Assembly (NCBI GenBank): GCA_029891345.1 | Contig: CM056993.1 | Coordinates: 276,350,016 to 276,414,015, forward strand | Reading direction: 5' to 3' | DNA from: Dryococelus australis | Taxonomy: Eukaryota > Arthropoda > Insecta > Phasmatodea > Phasmatidae | DNA: 64,000 bases | Notes under the pieces: generated by a model | What the model was told of the DNA's origin: nothing | The model's input: only the letters and a program-made list of their open reading frames with translations | Databases searched by the model: none | Position numbers and translations under genes: made by a program | Part shown: in pieces, positions 22,440 through 33,930 of the stretch | Numbering within the stretch: the first letter of the stretch is position 1 | How the letters are laid out: each line of letters starts with the position of its first letter

Positions 22440-22939
22440 CATAGCGACTTAAATACGAACTGGTATCTACGAGTCATTATATTGCCAGTGTTACAGATAG
22501 GGTTGTAAATTAACTCTGCACGTATTTATCTTTGCAAATGACATTGTAAATAAGCAGTCTACAATGTCGCTTTCGCCTGTTTTCATAGCCTCGTATACGG
22601 GGCGGCGATTAACAAACCGCGACGCATCTGACACCATCTCAAGACAGACAAAACACGTTCAGAATTACGTTCCGCGAGTTAGGTACTGACCATCGCTTTT
22701 TCGTCGCCTGAGATGGTAGAACATTCAATGCCTCACACCCACATGTTAAGTCTTAGTGTGTGTGCATGAGGCCAAGGTGAAGCCATTAGCACTACGCATA
22801 GAGAGAAGCAGAACAGCATGCCCCGTTGTAATAGTATGGGAAATATGTAATTGGGTTAAATAAAAAGGATTCATACAGCGAGGTGTAATACAATTAAGTC
22901 TCTTAACGGCCGTGTTATCCACTTCTAGCAGTTGTACGT
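22440..22939. other. Unassigned stretch
   Basis: Nothing recognisable. Confidence 0.4.
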
Positions 22940-24060
22940 ACAAAGACGGGTTCGCGGCACATCAGTTGCCAGACTGTTGGGTAGTGGTCAGAATAGGGAG
23001 CAAGAAACGAACTGTCTGCGACACAACGTCGAGTCGTTTCTCTCTACAACCAAAGCATCAGTTATCGTGAAACTGAGAAGGAAAAAAAAAAACTCTCCAT
23101 TTATTTTGAAGCTATCAGTTTCAATACTAAAGAAGTACAAATAATCACGAACAACAGAAACTAAACGAGGACCCGGACGCCCAAAAGTATTCACGTGCCG
23201 CGAACGAACGAGCCTTGTCAATTTAGCACATAAAGAACCATTTCGAAATGCAGCATCTTCGGCGGAAGATATCGCACCAACATCTACACAAACTGTACGA
23301 AATGCATTGAATAGTTATAATTTCCATGGTATAGGGCTGCCAGGACGAAACCGCATACTTCTGCAGTAAACCGACAAAAGCGCTTACAATTTGTCAACCA
23401 ATACCACGATAGGCTTAACAAATGTTGGGATTCTGCGATTTTTTTTTCCGTCGAGTCAAAATTTAAAATCTTCTGCTTAGGCGGCACACGGTAGGTGTGG
23501 CGAATGCCAAGTACGGAATTGCAAGCTCAACACATCATACCTACAGTCAAACATGGAGCAGGCAGTGTACTTATTTGGAGGCTGCATGGCATCATCTGGG
23601 GTTTGAAATATAGCTTTCATTAACAGTACCCTATATATACCACCACGCATGTTAGTGTGTCGAGCCATAACCTATCAAACAGCGTGCAGAAGTTGGAACT
23701 TGCAGGGGCCTTTGTGTTCCAACACGACAATGTCCCTAATCACACTGGCATGAAAGTTAAAGAATGGTTATTGAAAAATGCTCCACGATGGCTTCTAACC
23801 CCACCACAGAGCCCAGGTGCCAATCCCATAGAGCATTTGTGGGAGTATCTAGGTAAACAAGTAAAGAAACACCGCCCTTCAGGCAAACAAGCTCTCCACC
23901 TTCAAGCAAACGAACTCTAAGCTCTGCAAAGATTATTTTTGGAAGAGTGATCCAAAATTTCCCGAGCACGCACCACACACAGCGTTGGTACGGTCAATGC
24001 CACGAAGTCTGAGGCGATCGTCCGTGCTAAGGGTATGCACACGAAATACTAAATAACTGA
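22940..24060 (+). pseudogene. Tc1-like transposase, first catalytic Asp lost
   Basis: Pieces of a Tc1-group DDE transposase appear in order: KRGPGRPKVFTCRERTSL (hinge and second helix-turn-helix, about 23166-23220), VRNALNSYNFHGIGLPGRN (about 23299-23352), an FSVESKFKIF segment in which the expected catalytic Asp is a GTC valine codon (23450-23452), PTVKHGAGSVLIW (about 23543), QHDNVPNHTG with the second Asp at 23726-23728, and SPGANPIEHLWEYLG with the Glu at 23831-23833. The D-to-E spacing (35 residues) fits the group. Stops and at least two frameshifts are present. Terminal inverted repeats were not found, so only the gene remains certain. Confidence 0.88.
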
Positions 24061-24192
24061 TTTGCTACAGCAGTGTATAAGATTGTGTTATGTTTGTGAC
24101 TGTATAAATACTTTTATGAACTGGCACACATTGCGGTACTGTTTCGTGTTTAGTTTTGTTATTGTGATATATTTGTGCACGGGGAAACTTAG

Positions 24193-24606
24193 TAAAGGCT
24201 GTTCACGATAAAGTGAGCACTTTTGAAATCAACCTTGGGGAAAAAGTCACTGCCCCCGCCTGCAAATATTTAAACGGGTACACTGAGTGACATACGCCCA
24301 GTAAAGTTGGTAGCGATGGGTGGAAAATAGTTCCATATCTTAACGTCGAATAAAAAGTGTTAGGTGACCATTTGTGACAAGTTGAATTATTTATTTCGTT
24401 TTCGGTTTTTTTTTTAATTCAACGACGAATAAAAATGAGTAGATTTGTAAAATATTTACTTTTATATTAATTTCACAGTTTGGCTTGAACGAAGCATGAA
24501 TAAAAAGAAGAGCCCATTTCAGTGTTAAATTTTGCATAAGGTGGTAAATACACAACGTGCACACAAGTAGATATAAAGCAGGGCATATTTTGCCGTGAAC
24601 AGCGAC
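24193..24606 (+). mobile_element. TA-MITE, long class, decayed right end
   Basis: Left end TAAAGGCTGTTCACGATAAA and a typical interior (CATACGCCCAGTAAAGTTGG). The right end has lost part of its repeat: GGGCATATTTTGCCGTGAAC then AGCGA. Confidence 0.88.
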
Positions 24607-27189
24607 ATGCAAATGAATGCAACCTCGCAGCTTAGTTGTCCTTTATATTAAACCTGGAACAGAAACCATGGGTGTATGACTACTTTATTGAGTCACTGTA
24701 TGTAATGCGAAACTTAAATATTGTTGAATACCGGCCTAAGTGTTCAATTTGAAGTCCTAGTGCAGTAAGGGAGCGACGAATATAACTCTCCTTTCCGAAA
24801 ATAAACGGAGCTGTACTCAACATTAAGCGCTTCGTTTCCTTTATAAACACCGCGAACCGTCGGCCCCTTCTTGTTTTTCGCGTTCTCTGCAGACACTTTC
24901 AAGCCACCGAACTACCGAGTCGGTCTGGATCGACATCGTGCGTCGTTAACTAAAGTGCTTCCAGAAATACTTCCGGCGAAACACCAGAAATTGTACGCAA
25001 CACTTCGCCCTGTGTTGTGTTCGCGATTCTGTTCCAGAGATCTGTTGTTTTCATCGAACAGGAAACACTAAATCAGTTTGACAGTAATACATATTGTACA
25101 AAATTTAAAAAATATATATTTCAAACTGTACGTTGAATGTTTATTATACGCAAAGTGTTTGTATGCGTTCGAGTATTTCAACTGATCAATATTGCAATGT
25201 ATAGTTTAATTATTCAAGTTAAAGTTTCACTTACAACCAAATACAAAATACGGGCAAAAAACTACCAGATAGACCTTGCCTAGACAGTAATGAAATTTAA
25301 ACATAAAACTCTTGTAGTAAACTTCTCGTCAAATAACGGCATCCGCACTGCACAAACAAGCGTACACAAAAGCTTACATACTGTATCTCCATGTACTTAA
25401 TTTTGAAATCTAGAATAATTGCTTGTTAAATTTAAACTTCAATTTTAGAAACTTCACAGTAATGTTGTAAATTTTACTCAAATTTTTTTGTCCGATTACA
25501 AAAACTATCTTAGAAAATAGTTCTAATGAACTGTTAGCAAAAATACAAAAATAATTACAGTGTAAAAAATTAAATACACTGGTAAGTAATAAAACAAGTC
25601 AATGATTAGGATTTATATTTCTTCAATACCATATTGTGATGGATAACTATAGCTCTAAAAATATAATACAGATAATGCTGCCATATTATATTTATACTCC
25701 ATAAAATAATTTATGGATGCAAGCAGGTTATCAACATTACACTTAAGACTAAATTACATCATTATGCAAATCATCATTTTGGTTTGTGCTGTAATAATGT
25801 TAGAATGTGTTCTATCCATAGCTTATTCTTGTGTTACATTATATGATGGCGTATGTGTTGACTTTATTTGTATTCGCACATTGTAAAAATGACATGTTCC
25901 ATAGCTATACGGCTTTTACCACGCACGAAAGTAAAATACGTAACAAATGCAACGCCATTATTAATAAAGTGATTGACACGACCCACTACCCCTTTTCCAA
26001 AATGTCTATGATTTCACTGCTCACTAAACTGTTTACTGTTGCAAACTCGTTTGAAGTGTCTAGTTTCGTCATTATTCCATCGAGACTGTTTCAGAGGAAA
26101 CTTCAATCTGCCTCGAATTCTAGAGGCATGATAGTATAGGCCTACAGATTACTTATTTTACTGACAATATCGCATGTACGCTGAGATATTGAGCGTAAAA
26201 GTAGATTGCAGAATAATGGAACAATGTAAAAGATACACTTATAACAATGATAGCTACAGCTCAGAGAAACTAAGAAATATGCTGCTGTTAAAGACAAATC
26301 TCAATGTTAACTTTCCTTTCCGGGAACAATGAGATATTATTATTTTGTTATACACTCTCTCCTCCCGTCATTATGGACAAATTAAATTTTATTAGTTTGG
26401 ACGATAGTGCCAACTAAATGTTTCGAACACTCAGAGCCTTGTGCTTATCAATATTAATTTGTAGCATTCCTTACCTAAAATACTTTTAATTTAGTTTATG
26501 TGAATCAGAAACCAAGTAAATGTAATTAGTATATCGTCGGTTCTTGGTTTTAGGTTGAATCCTAGGATACCGGCTCCTATACCTGAATAAAACTGACATT
26601 CCACTAAAATCAGACCCATGAAAGCCCCGCTATTAAGAATACACACACAAAGAAATAAAAACAGTATATTCAAAGACGATAAAATAAACTCATTGTTTAG
26701 TCAGTTGTATGTATTAGTATTACATATTATATAATACGTATTTTAAATCGAAGTCATTTCGTTCCTGTTTTCGCAAGTGAGGCACCTTTCCAAAGAGATT
26801 CCTTAAACAATTTTGTGTAATCTTAGTTCTAACTGGTAAAGTTCAGTTTCCGTGGTTTAGGTACGCAGGTTACGCACTAATACTTCGCAACATTTACGCT
26901 ACTTTGACACTACCGAGGAGTTCGGTTTTGAGCTGGCATTGAGTTCGTCACACGGTTGCCTCTACCAGAACTACATCGTAAAAAAAAAAAAAAATACTCT
27001 TACCCGTAAAGACTGTCGCATCGAAATTATGTCATGGTCTCGTTTGGTCTTTACGTGGGAAATTGCGCGCCTGGTACGCGCACGAACAAATGAGTAACGT
27101 TACCATCTTAGCTACCTAGAGCCTTCCTGGTCCAATTCATGAATTACTGTATGAGGGCAGGTCGGGAATTTCCCAAGTGTGGCAAACTA
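24607..27189. other. Long blank AT-rich interval
   Basis: About 2.6 kb with no gene or repeat I can name. The 102-codon frame at 25831-26139 lacks motifs and has no splice-like context. An A run lies at 26981-26994. Confidence 0.5.
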
Positions 27190-27950
27190 CACTGAGAGAA
27201 AGGTTTTGTTAAATCAAACACAATTTGTTTGGTGCACCAAATTATTTGTTTGTATAAGGACAATGAAATATTTTGTTGCTGAAACCAAATTGTTTTGTTG
27301 TTCTCATTTGGTTGCCCCAAACTGTAAGATTTGGTTGGTGCAACTAAAGATTTGTTTGACCACACGTACATTAAACAGTTTCGGTCGATATAAAAAAAAA
27401 TGTTACCAGTTCGACCGAGTTTCGAACCTAGACCACCTGCATCCGAGCGCTACGCCTTAGTAGCCTCAGCTGACGCGACAACTGATGACACCGGAACGCT
27501 TTTAAATAGATATATTGTAAATTCTGGGCAGCGTGTACAAACAAATATTTCAAGTTTTACATCTTTACTTTCCAGTTACCTGTTGCATTGTTTCAATGAT
27601 GTGTTTATACGATTGTTAAACATCAATAGATGCACTAACAAACACGAGTACTATCCTAATTGTCACAAAAAATACAAACAAAATCTCGAGCTGTATTTTC
27701 GGACGAAGGCAGTCTAATTAGTGGCCAAACAAATGTATACAGTTGATTCAACAAAGTATTTAGTTGACAGTCTAATATTTTTTGGCCCAACACAGAGATT
27801 TTGTTTATTCAAACATACATTTTGTCAGACTTAACAAAAGTAATTTAGTTGCTTTTCATATTTTGTTTGTTCAGCAACATATTTCGTTAGGGCAACTAAA
27901 TATAAATTTGGCCTATACAAACAAAAATTTTGTTCAATTTTCTCTCAGTG
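27190..27950. mobile_element. CACT-ended element 2, with tRNA-like module
   Basis: Perfect 12-bp inverted ends (CACTGAGAGAAA and its complement) flanked by TA on both sides, 761 bp. The outer 200 bp on the left and 220 bp on the right are dense in short complementary words (TTTGTTT, CAAACAAA, TTTAGTTG, CAACTAAA), giving many potential hairpins. The centre carries a tRNA-like segment at 27402-27475 on the minus strand. The TA duplication suggests a Tc1/mariner-type mover; no transposase is present. Confidence 0.75.
27402..27475 (-). other. tRNA-like segment in CACT element 2
   Basis: On the minus strand GAGGCTACTAAGGCGTAGCG resembles an A box and TCTAGGTTCGAAACTCGG a B box, about 35 bp apart. 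As in the other CACT-ended element, the module lies between a palindrome-rich end and an AT-rich core. No full cloverleaf was drawn. Confidence 0.5.
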
Positions 27951-28437
27951 TACCTCCCTAGGTTCAGGGACCTACGCCCATATACTGCAGACTTGTCCTG
28001 CCTAGGCGTCCAAGCCAGCCCTCAGGGTTAAGGTTGCCCGGGATTTGTTTCCGCGTTTGAGGCCGAGAGGCGCAAGGGCGATAAGGGCGAGTATGACTCT
28101 CGCATCAAGTATGCCATCGCCACTAAGCGCAAGGCTCAGTACTGACGTGCAGTGTGTTCTCGTAGTCCTGCGTGTGAACAGCGCAGCAAGTTAAGCTACA
28201 AACAGACAGCCTACACGTGCGAACTAGGTAAAAAGCGAACCCAATATTCCTCAGTATTAAGACAGGGATTGCGACATCCCAACTGCGATACCCTTTTGTT
28301 GACAAGTGCGAGGAAATGGCTGGGTGACAATATCAAGTCCGGTTTATGTAATTCAACCCTGAGCAGAGCCACTCGGCTGGGCGCTAGTGGGGTGGGTATA
28401 AACTACTGTTGTTAAAATTGTATGGGAGAAGCAACCA
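27951..28437. other. Unassigned stretch, possible old TTAA-element debris
   Basis: Words at about 28050-28160 (GAGAGGCGCAAGGGCGATA, CATCGCCACTAAGCGCAAGG) resemble arm A of the TTAA element, suggesting a diverged fragment. Nothing else recognised. Confidence 0.35.
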
Positions 28438-29008
28438 TAAAGCAGGTTTCACACCATGCAAGATGGGTGCCAAACTTGCGCGAGATGGCGACCTTGTACG
28501 AGAATTTCTTGAACAAGTTGGTGTGCATGGCACATCTCGCACGAAATGAGGAAAGAGAGCAGGTCCTACTTTTCTCGTGCAAGGCGATGAAAGTTGCGAT
28601 CCTATTAGTCCTTGTATGCTTGTCATGTGACCTGTTGTAAACTCAACCATAGAGTAAAAGAAAATCAATCTGAGATGTGCAAAGAGGAATACAGGGAAAT
28701 AAAACATTGCCGGAAAATAACTTTAAAGCGTGGATTGAATTTTAGACAGTTAGCTGAGAGTAAAATAAAACAATTATATTTTGGTGGGATAGCTTTGAAA
28801 CAAATACCTTGTTGAAGTAAGCAACTTCATATTTTGTATTATAATACCTTGGCTGTTTGGTACTCACCAGGGCTATCGACTAATTTTGATGCGAGTCAGT
28901 ATTCTTCTTATTTATCTGCGTGTGAGCTCGTTTCGCACGCTATTTAGTTGGCATTCTCGTGAGAAATCTTGCGCGAGATGCAACTTGCTTCGTGTGAAAC
29001 CTACTTAA
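28438..29008. mobile_element. Foldback element with TAA target duplication
   Basis: TAA at 28438-28440 and 29006-29008 brackets a 565-bp element. Inverted ends read AGCAGGTTTCACACCATGC at the left and AGTAGGTTTCACACGAAGC (complement) at the right, extending to about 25 bp with few mismatches. Inner sequence repeats the words TTGCGCGAGATG and CTCGCACGA in both orientations. TAA duplication and this form of TIR fit PIF/Harbinger MITEs; superfamily is inference. Confidence 0.7.
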
Positions 29009-29189
29009 AGGAGATTTGTTCGCCGCCTGGTTAGGCCGCCGAACGGTGTGCAGAGCTCCAGCAGAAAACGTTTTATTAAAAAACCTTCCAGTGTATCCGG
29101 GTGAGTTCTGCTTACGAATTGTCTGTATAACGTTCCTCCATTTCTCTCTAAAAGCACGTGTTTGTGATAGTGGAAGTCGCTCAAACGGG

Positions 29190-29470
29190 TGTTTTCACGG
29201 TCATTTTTAGGTATGAACATTCCGGTACAAATCATTAAAAATGGAATAGGTGCGTGCATCAAACCTTTATTTTTATTACTACCTCACAAAATGGTAGGGT
29301 CTCCGCCGAAAGTCTCGTAGACGCACGTTATCGACGGCAAGACCGCCCGCCAGTTCAGTGCTTTGTGCCTAGAGGCGATGAAAGAGTTGATGCGCATGTT
29401 TCGGTCGCCTCTAACGCTCCCACGCTTTTAGGCTTCAGACGTGCAAGATTCCTTCAACCGGGCGGCCACC
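29190..29470 (+). repeat. Dispersed repeat H, diverged copy
   Basis: Begins CATTTTTAGGTATGAACATT and continues with CCTTTATTTTTATTAC and GGGTCTCCGCCGAAAGTCTC, matching 52780-53035 at intervals and the complement of 9893-10205 at its start. It abuts the TTAA element that follows. Confidence 0.65.
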
Positions 29471-29478
29471 TTATGAGG

Positions 29479-29903
29479 ACTATGTAGCTGCGCGTTCAAG
29501 GTCAAGAAGCGAGAGAGCGATACGGGCGACACTAACACGCACGCCTAGCGCCTCATCGCTTCTACGCGCAAGGCGTGCAGTGTTTCCACCCTAACGCTGT
29601 ACTATGTAAACTAGATCTGTAACAGTGGGGTTTTATTACACGCTGTATACAGATCAAACTGCCTGGGTATAATCGTACTTTTCTCTTCCCGCTTAAAGAA
29701 ACTTCATAGGCAAGCTTTAAAAATTCGATATTAGACCACTTTCACGATTTTTTTCCTCCAATAATACACTTGATATGATAAAAGTAAAAAGATAGCGACA
29801 TAGAAAAGTGTTTGTTTTAGTCCTTTCTGGCAATACCATGTATTTCCAGGACATTTATTTACCGAGACACGCAAACAGCGATTCCACAGAAAACGTTTCA
29901 GTA
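29479..29903 (+). mobile_element. TTAA element, copy 3
   Basis: Arm A (GAGGACTATGTAGCTGCGCG then GGTCAAGAAGCGAGAG) is followed by arm B in complement (GCAAGCTTTAAAAATTCG to GTTTCAGTACATAGGAC). The arms meet at a TTAA in CCGCTTAAAGAAAC (about 29692). The left target is TTAT rather than TTAA, the right is lost. About 425 bp, non-coding. Confidence 0.75.
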
Positions 29904-30079
29904 CATAGGACGAGGCGGATACCAACATCAGCACAGCACAGCACACACTCAGGCACGAGCGCGCGCCGGATGCGGGGATGTGTTCGCCGACGACTGCGCG
30001 TGTGTACTAACACCGCGGCTCCGGAAGTCGCACCTACACCAGGCGTCGCTGCAGCGCGGCGTCGATGGAGCCGGGTGTC
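29904..30079. other. GC-rich block
   Basis: Short CpG-rich stretch, open in two plus-strand frames, directly before a MITE. No motif that would support a gene. Confidence 0.4.
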
Positions 30080-30487
30080 TAAAGGCTGTTCACGGTATAG
30101 TGAGCACTTTTGAAATCAACCTTAGAAAACAGTCACTGCTCCCACCTGCATACGGGCGCACTGAGTCACACACGCCCAGTAAAGTTGGTAACGATGGATG
30201 GATAACGTCGAATTAAAAGTGTTAGGTAACCATCTGCGATAACTTAAATTATTTATTTCGCTTCGTGTTTCTTTTTTTTAAGTGGCGAAGCGTAAAAAAG
30301 AGCAGATTTGTAAAATATTTACTGTTTCAATAATTTGACAGTTTCACTTGACCGACGACGCACGAATAAAGTGATGAGGTCCACGGCAATGTTAATTTCA
30401 CATAAGGCGGAAGAATACACAACGTGCATACAAGTAGATCTTAAGCAGGGCTATCTAAAGTGCTCACTTTAGTGTGAATAGCCATTA
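30080..30487 (+). mobile_element. TA-MITE, long class
   Basis: Left end TAAAGGCTGTTCACGGTATA, right end ACTTTAGTGTGAATAGCCATTA, TA at both edges. A small internal deletion after CCACCTGCATACGGGCG removes the usual TATTTTAA. Confidence 0.92.
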
Positions 30488-30949
30488 GGAAATTACGCCA
30501 GCCACACTGTTTCTACAACCCCATTCACGTAACAATATTAAGCCGGCTAATTTAGGAAAAACCAATATTGTGACGTAAATAAGGGTTCATGGTTCACTAA
30601 TTATGTCTGTACTGTTGTCCACGTCAACAGATGGTTGGGTACATACGACAAACTAGTAAAACCAACACCCCGATATGGCGGGGATTGTTCTGCCTGCGTG
30701 GTACTTGAATTGCGTTGCAGAGAGTTTCAAATCCTGGTCTTCTGACAAAACTATTAGAAGTGCCCCAGTACGTTTACTTACGAAAAGACATTATGAACCA
30801 GACGAGACCGGAAAGGTACTTTATTAACTGACCACGTATGCTGTTAATATTATTTTGGAGTCCTCCAATACAGTTAAAAATGGCTTTTTCAGTGCAATAA
30901 AACCTACCACCATGATACGAGCCTATATTGAACTTTGCTACAGACTTTT
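30488..30949. other. Unassigned stretch
   Basis: Nothing recognisable. Confidence 0.4.
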
Positions 30950-31005
30950 AATCAATAAAACGACTGGGTCGCCGCTGAAAGCCCCATAGGTACACGCAGC
31001 GCTAC
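30950..31005 (+). repeat. Dispersed repeat H fragment
   Basis: TGGGTCGCCGCTGAAAGCCC and CATAGG match the TAGGGTCTCCGCCGAAAGTC segment of the copy at 29190. The SINE at 31006 is inserted at its end. Confidence 0.5.
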
Positions 31006-31263
31006 GAGTGAGTGAGTGAAGAGATTTGGGCGGTTCTTAACAGCGAGGTCTTGAGAGCCGATGAGGATGATTGAAGTGAATATGGAGCACCGCCGGAATG
31101 AAGGGGCGGGGGAAACAGAAGATCCCCGAGAAAACCCCGCCGACCAACGGCATCGTCCGGCACGATTCCCACTTGCGAAAATCCGGTGACCCGGCCGGGT
31201 ATTGAAAACCCGGTTCTCCTGGGGGGGGGGGGAGCGTGCTAATCGCTCAGCCACCATGGCCCC
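31006..31263 (-). mobile_element. SINE S1, full length
   Basis: Complete copy on the minus strand. The head (complement GGGGCCATGGTGGCTGAGCG) has an A box, the B box (GGTTTTCAATACC) is altered, and the body carries CGCAAGTGGGAATCGTGCC, GTTGGTCGGCGGGGTTTTC and CGGCTCTCAAGACCTCG before the CACTCACTCACTCG tail. Flanking CGCTACGAG (left) and ACACTACGAG (right) look like a target duplication. A G run at 31220-31232 interrupts the head. Confidence 0.92.
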
Positions 31264-32336
31264 CGCAACACTACGAGAATATTGCACACAAGTTCAGGGC
31301 CCTGCGCATAGTAACGATGACGCTCTTTTAGCAGGTGCCAATGTAGCCCTTATAGCTCCCTCTCTTATCGGCCAGAAAAGAATAACGATGCAGGCAGACG
31401 GGACCCTAGAAAAATGCTTGGAAACTCAGATGACAAGAAAATCCTTTGCAAAACTACAAGCAGTTTTCTTGTAAAATCTGCAAAACATATTTGTAATATT
31501 ACAAATGATAGTCTTGTATTACAATTTACATTATTGACATCTGTAGATAAAATTATTTTTTCGTCTAGAAAACCAAATATTTAATGAATTAATGACAGCG
31601 AATTACTAATATTACAATTATTTCAAGATACGATTTACAAAAAGAAATACGCTTTCCCCTTTATTAACAGTCCGTTAGATGAACCTGACTTAGGACTTAA
31701 AACTAATTTTTATATCAATATACTTCTAGTACTTACAAAATATCAAGGAAGCTATTTTATTAAGAAGAATACCTACATCTATTTCATTTTATAAGTTCTG
31801 TGTAGCTAGGAAACGTTAACCGTTAATGAGTATTACGGTCACGTTTAATTGAAATTGTCGTTTTATTCTGATTATATGAGTGGTTTTAAGCGTTTAACGT
31901 TATTCAAACTTGCAATACATTTCTTTTTGGACGCAGCTATACTTTATATCTCCTATAGTTTTTGCACAAACAGCTATATAAGGTGCTATGTTGTTGAGTG
32001 TCCGCCATTTTGCTGAAGCTCGTGGAGAAATTACTGCATAACATGTCATTGTACACATTTTTTGTTTTCCGGTTTTTCTCGTTTCTCTTTTATTCTGTTT
32101 CAGCAAAACGACGACGCCCCACAGCACGTTGGGAGAAGTTTAGTCAAATTATGAAGAAAAGATATGTGTACGTGTAATCTGACATGTATGTGTGTTTTTA
32201 CTATGCCCAGTGTATAAACTTTGTATACTGTAATTTGACTTGTCCAATATCTTTGTAAAGCTATGTTTTGAAAGAAGATATTACGGATGCAATAAAACAA
32301 AAAAAAAATAACAAAACAAAGACACGTGTCAGTATA
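31264..32336. other. Unassigned stretch
   Basis: About 1.1 kb, AT-rich. The plus-strand frame at 31202-31474 starts in the SINE and shows no known motif. Nothing else. Confidence 0.45.
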
Positions 32337-33103
32337 GTACTGTTGTGTGTCACTGGTCTGCGCATCTGTACTTGGCCCGCCCGGCGCGTGAGAACGAGGA
32401 TGAAGGAGAGTCGTGAGATAACGGCAGGCGATCGTTCTGCGACGTATCAATTTCAAAGCCAGGCCGACAAGATGATATTCTGCTGCACTACGCTGTGTGA
32501 CCCTGATTGTAGTGTTTTTCCTCGTGTATCGAAGAATGCTCTAGAATACTGACCTAGACTCTCAGCGCGACTCGGGGTTTGTCGAACATTCCAGATGGTC
32601 GCCCTGGCTGTATCCAAGTGTGACGGGCCTCGTGGCCGGGAGTTTCTGAGTTGGAGCGCATGAATGGATGACTGGCGGGGTTCCGAGCGGGCGGCGTGGT
32701 CAGCCGTAGGAAGAGGAAGGTGGCGACTGCGAGTGTCAACATTTTGGAGGGCGTGGCTGGAGCATGAACTATTGGATCAAGTGCGTGAGTGAAAGACATT
32801 ATAACTGATGGAAACCGATATACCCAGTATTAGCATGTGTTCAGTCTGAGTTAATTATCTGTAATCAAGAGGCACATTAAGAAATACATAAGTAAATCTG
32901 AAATAAACATTAAATAGTGCGCTCACTGTTAAATACAGAGAGTAAACGTGGAGACAGCTAATTTATGTTGTGCATAGCAGCAGAGTGAAGAAATTAAACA
33001 TCAAATATAGTTTCTTTTATTAATTTATTTTTATTATTAAGACCTCCATCCCTTACAAACTCAGATACGCCCCTCAGTCGTCATCATTCACATGTAACAG
33101 TAC
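32337..33103 (+). mobile_element. Gypsy solo LTR, diverged
   Basis: A 759-bp LTR (32341-33099) begins TGTTGTGTGTCACTGG and ends CATTCACATGTAACA, flanked by GTAC on both sides (32337-32340, 33100-33103). It aligns with 60131-60896 and 45392-46171 through ACCCTGATTGTAGT, GCGACTCGGGGTTTGTCG, AGTGCGCTCACTGTTAAAT and GACCTCCATCCCT. No internal retrotransposon sequence adjoins it, so it is a solo LTR left by recombination. Confidence 0.88.
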
Positions 33104-33224
33104 AAACATCTCTTAAGGTATTTTACAAACACAGCCCTTCTTTCACAAACGAGTGGTTGTACAAGAGAAATCTTTGTATTGTTACAATCATTTATAAAAT
33201 TACAAACAATTTCTCAGTAAAAAT

Positions 33225-33645
33225 TACATTTTTTTTTACAGTGTTCACACTTCTTGAATGAAATCTTTGAAAAATCACCCGTGTATGGTGCGTTTGTTGT
33301 TTCCTATATATGTCGCGCATCACAAGCGTTTTATAATTGTGTTGACATAAAAGTACATATTTTTGGATAAATTGAACTTTCTCTTATATTTTATCTATAA
33401 ATTATAGTTTTTATTTTATGCATAATATGAATAAAAATAGGGAGAGAAATATGTGTGTTGGTAGAGCCTATTAACAAATAGTTCTTGTAGAAAATTGTAT
33501 TACACTGAGTGCGCATTAATGCGGTGTCCAGTCCTTTTTGTGTAATTTTCTAGAGTAGGTTGAGCTTTGTTTGCATGAGGCGAAGTAATATCCTGGAAGT
33601 AGAACTTAAGCAGGGCTTAAGAAAAGTGTGAAGTAACCGTGAATA
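33225..33645 (+). mobile_element. Derived TA-MITE relative
   Basis: Homologous to 5684-6060 (ATCTTTGAAAAATCACCC, GTTGTTTCCTATATATGTC, ATTACACTGAGTGCGCAT). It ends AACTTAAGCAGGGCTTAAG then GTGAAGTAACCGTGAATATA, a decayed form of the MITE right end. The left end is not recognisable. Confidence 0.6.
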
Positions 33646-33749
33646 TATAATAATAAACATAAGTTATAAACAAGCATGGAGCCATAGTAATATTTCCGCG
33701 CAAAAAAAAATATCGTCCTTACATGTCCGGGGTCGGAGAATCACTTCGA

Positions 33750-33930
33750 GTGAAAAGTGAGGAGATCTGGAAGGCTCTTAACATCGAGGTCTTGAGAGCC
33801 GACGAGGGTGATTGAGGTGAGTATGGAGCAGCGCCGGAATGAAAGGGAGGGGGAAACGAGAGATCCCCGATAAAACCCTCCGACCAATGGCATCGTCCAG
33901 CACGATTCCCACATGCGAAAATCCGGAATC
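33750..33930 (-). mobile_element. SINE S1, head missing
   Basis: Minus-strand body from CCGGATTTTCGCATGTGGG (complement, near 33925) to the GAGATCTGG segment near 33760. The tRNA-like head is absent; unrelated sequence follows. Confidence 0.88.

Noticed and set aside
25831..26139. A 102-codon plus-strand frame in the blank AT-rich interval.
   Set aside because: No recognisable family, no upstream context, no related sequence in the window.
28043..28143. A short open frame ending in a stop (GFVSAFEAERRKGDKGEYD and onward) that looked like a terminal exon.
   Set aside because: The nucleotide words match arm A of the TTAA element (29479 and 35463 copies), and the frame has an upstream stop and no convincing acceptor site, so it is more likely diverged element sequence.
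29980..30060. FADDCACVL, resembling the YADD or FADD box of reverse transcriptases.
   Set aside because: No other reverse transcriptase motif nearby and the frame opens in a short GC-rich block; treated as coincidence.
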